DNA from: an uncultured Campylobacter sp.
GTDB lineage: Bacteria > Campylobacterota > Campylobacteria > Campylobacterales > Campylobacteraceae
Direction of reading: 5' to 3'
Assembly: GCF_938015785.1 (NCBI RefSeq)
Contig: NZ_CALLWC010000049.1
Span: 1-32,856, forward strand
DNA: 32,856 nt
Shown: piece after piece, positions 32,261 to 32,856 of the stretch
Layout: each line of letters starts with the position of its first letter
Numbering within the stretch: the stretch's first letter is position 1
Position numbers and translations under genes: made by a program
Notes under the pieces: generated by a model
What the model saw: the letters and a program-made list of their open reading frames with translations, nothing else
The model's database searches: none
Told to the model about the DNA's origin: nothing

Positions 32261-32437
32261 CTATTTCAATCATTTCTTTTTATAACCAATTTTGGTAGCC
32301 AAGAAAGAAGCGGGCGGCAAGGGCTCAAATTATTTAACCCAGTTTAATTTAACCCGCTCCGGCGCATTAAATTCCACGATCGATTTTAGCTAAGGCGCCC
32401 GGGCATTGCCAAGTCCGAGCGCCGTTAAATTTCAAAT
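32261..32437. other. Boundary spacer at the end of the array
   Basis: The sequence changes from AT-rich array to GC-rich core composition. It contains a short palindrome (ACCAATTTTGGT, 32284-32295). I see no gene, no copy of the tRNA-Val 3' end that would mark an attachment site, and no clear terminator. Confidence 0.4.
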
Positions 32438-32856
32438 TTAAAACTGCCCGAAAAGGTCGTTCAGCGCCTCGCTGATGCTAGGATGCGTAAAAATTTGGTT
32501 TTTGAAAAAGTCCGCCTTCGCGCCCAGCGCCATGGCGATCGCCAGCTCATTAACGATCTCGTGCGCGTTTACGCAGTGAAGCGCCGCGCCTAAAATTTCG
32601 CCGCTAGCCGCGTCCACGACCGCCTTCATCATTCCCTCGTCGTGCGCTACGACCTTGGCGCCCGGCACCGCCGCCATCGAAAGCTTTAGCACCTTGATCT
32701 CGCGCCCACTCTCTCTTGCCTGCCTCTCGCTAAGGCCGATGTGAGCTAGCGGCGTGCGGGTAAACAGCACGCTTGCATGCGGTGCGCGGTTTTTCGTAGT
32801 GCGCGCGCCGTCTCCGAAAAGCGCGCTAAAAATGATCCTAAAATCATCTAGGCTCG
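32438..32856 (-). CDS. RclA-like FAD-dependent disulfide reductase (3' part)
   Basis: The C-terminal roughly 139 residues of a class I pyridine nucleotide-disulfide oxidoreductase. The frame stays open to the window edge, so the gene starts outside. The dimerisation domain shows PHASVLFTRTPLAHIGLSE, DAASGEILGAALHCVNAHE and the closing THPSISEALNDLF, where HP is the catalytic His-Pro of the family. The ending resembles RclA/YkgC (reductase for hypothiocyanous acid and reactive chlorine stress) more than mercuric reductase or dihydrolipoyl dehydrogenase. The N-terminal CxxxxC site is not in view, so the exact activity stays open. Confidence 0.85.
   Translation of the reverse strand, partial: SLDDFRIIFSALFGDGARTTKNRAPHASVLFTRTPLAHIGLSERQARESGREIKVLKLSMAAVPGAKVVAHDEGMMKAVVDAASGEILGAALHCVNAHEIVNELAIAMALGAKADFFKNQIFTHPSISEALNDLFGQF

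Noticed and set aside
32284..32295. Palindrome ACCAATTTTGGT as a right-hand attachment site
   Set aside because: It does not match the tRNA-Val 3' end and no integrase or matching copy is visible.
1..32856. Dense AAATTT and AAAATTTT words suggesting repeats or CRISPR-like spacing
   Set aside because: They are dispersed inside and between genes with no regular spacing. This is an oligonucleotide habit of Campylobacter-type genomes, not an array.

Overview
The window looks like chromosome from an epsilonproteobacterium, most likely a Campylobacter of the higher-GC, oral type (C. gracilis, C. showae or C. rectus are candidates). I infer this from protein content (NrdA, PyrG, RecJ, IlvD, LeuC, NFACT, CdsA and Dxr of Campylobacter type), from the density of AAATTT/AAAATTTT words in otherwise GC-rich genes, and from extended -10 promoters (TATAAT) without clear -35 boxes. 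From memory, C. jejuni carries nrdA, pyrG and recJ close together and NFACT, cdsA and dxr close together, which fits. The species call is an inference.

Layout. (1) 1-1495: AT-richer accessory block with the possible tail of an upstream gene, two overlapping orphan genes (89-616, 613-1239) and a small conserved-looking gene (1259-1495). (2) 1578-10263: DUF3137 membrane protein, nrdA (minus), a DUF945-type protein (minus), then the overlapping pair pyrG-recJ (plus). (3) 10264-10737: no convincing gene. (4) 10738-16313, all minus: an operon whose transcription order is Tat-signal substrate-binding protein, ABC permease, ABC ATPase, NnrS-family membrane protein with a roughly 540-residue low-complexity N-terminal extension, and a cupin. 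The first four genes overlap end to start. (5) 16507-21448: ilvD (plus), a very AT-rich orphan membrane protein (plus), leuC (minus). (6) 21546-25290, plus: nitroreductase, NFACT protein, then cdsA-dxr. (7) 25468-26442: a second DUF3137 protein, followed by a degenerate repeat tract and tRNA-Val(GAC). (8) 27056-32260: an AT-richer array of about ten small genes and several mini-ORFs, all plus. It includes an Imm32 immunity protein, a colicin-immunity-like protein with an added zinc ribbon, and two paralogous membrane/zinc-ribbon proteins. (9) 32438-32856: 3' part of an RclA-like flavoprotein disulfide reductase (minus), running off the window.

How it fits together. The core genes serve nucleotide supply (NrdA, PyrG), DNA repair (RecJ), branched-chain amino acid synthesis (IlvD, LeuC), phospholipid and isoprenoid synthesis (CdsA, Dxr) and ribosome quality control (NFACT). 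Blocks 1 and 8 look like orphan immunity arrays of contact-dependent or polymorphic toxin systems. No complete toxin, secretion gene or integrase is visible here.

The least explained items are the NnrS extension with in-frame repeats, the immunity array with its ATGA-coupled mini-ORF and zinc-ribbon pair, and the AT-rich membrane protein between ilvD and leuC. I saw no CRISPR array, rRNA, insertion sequence or replication origin.
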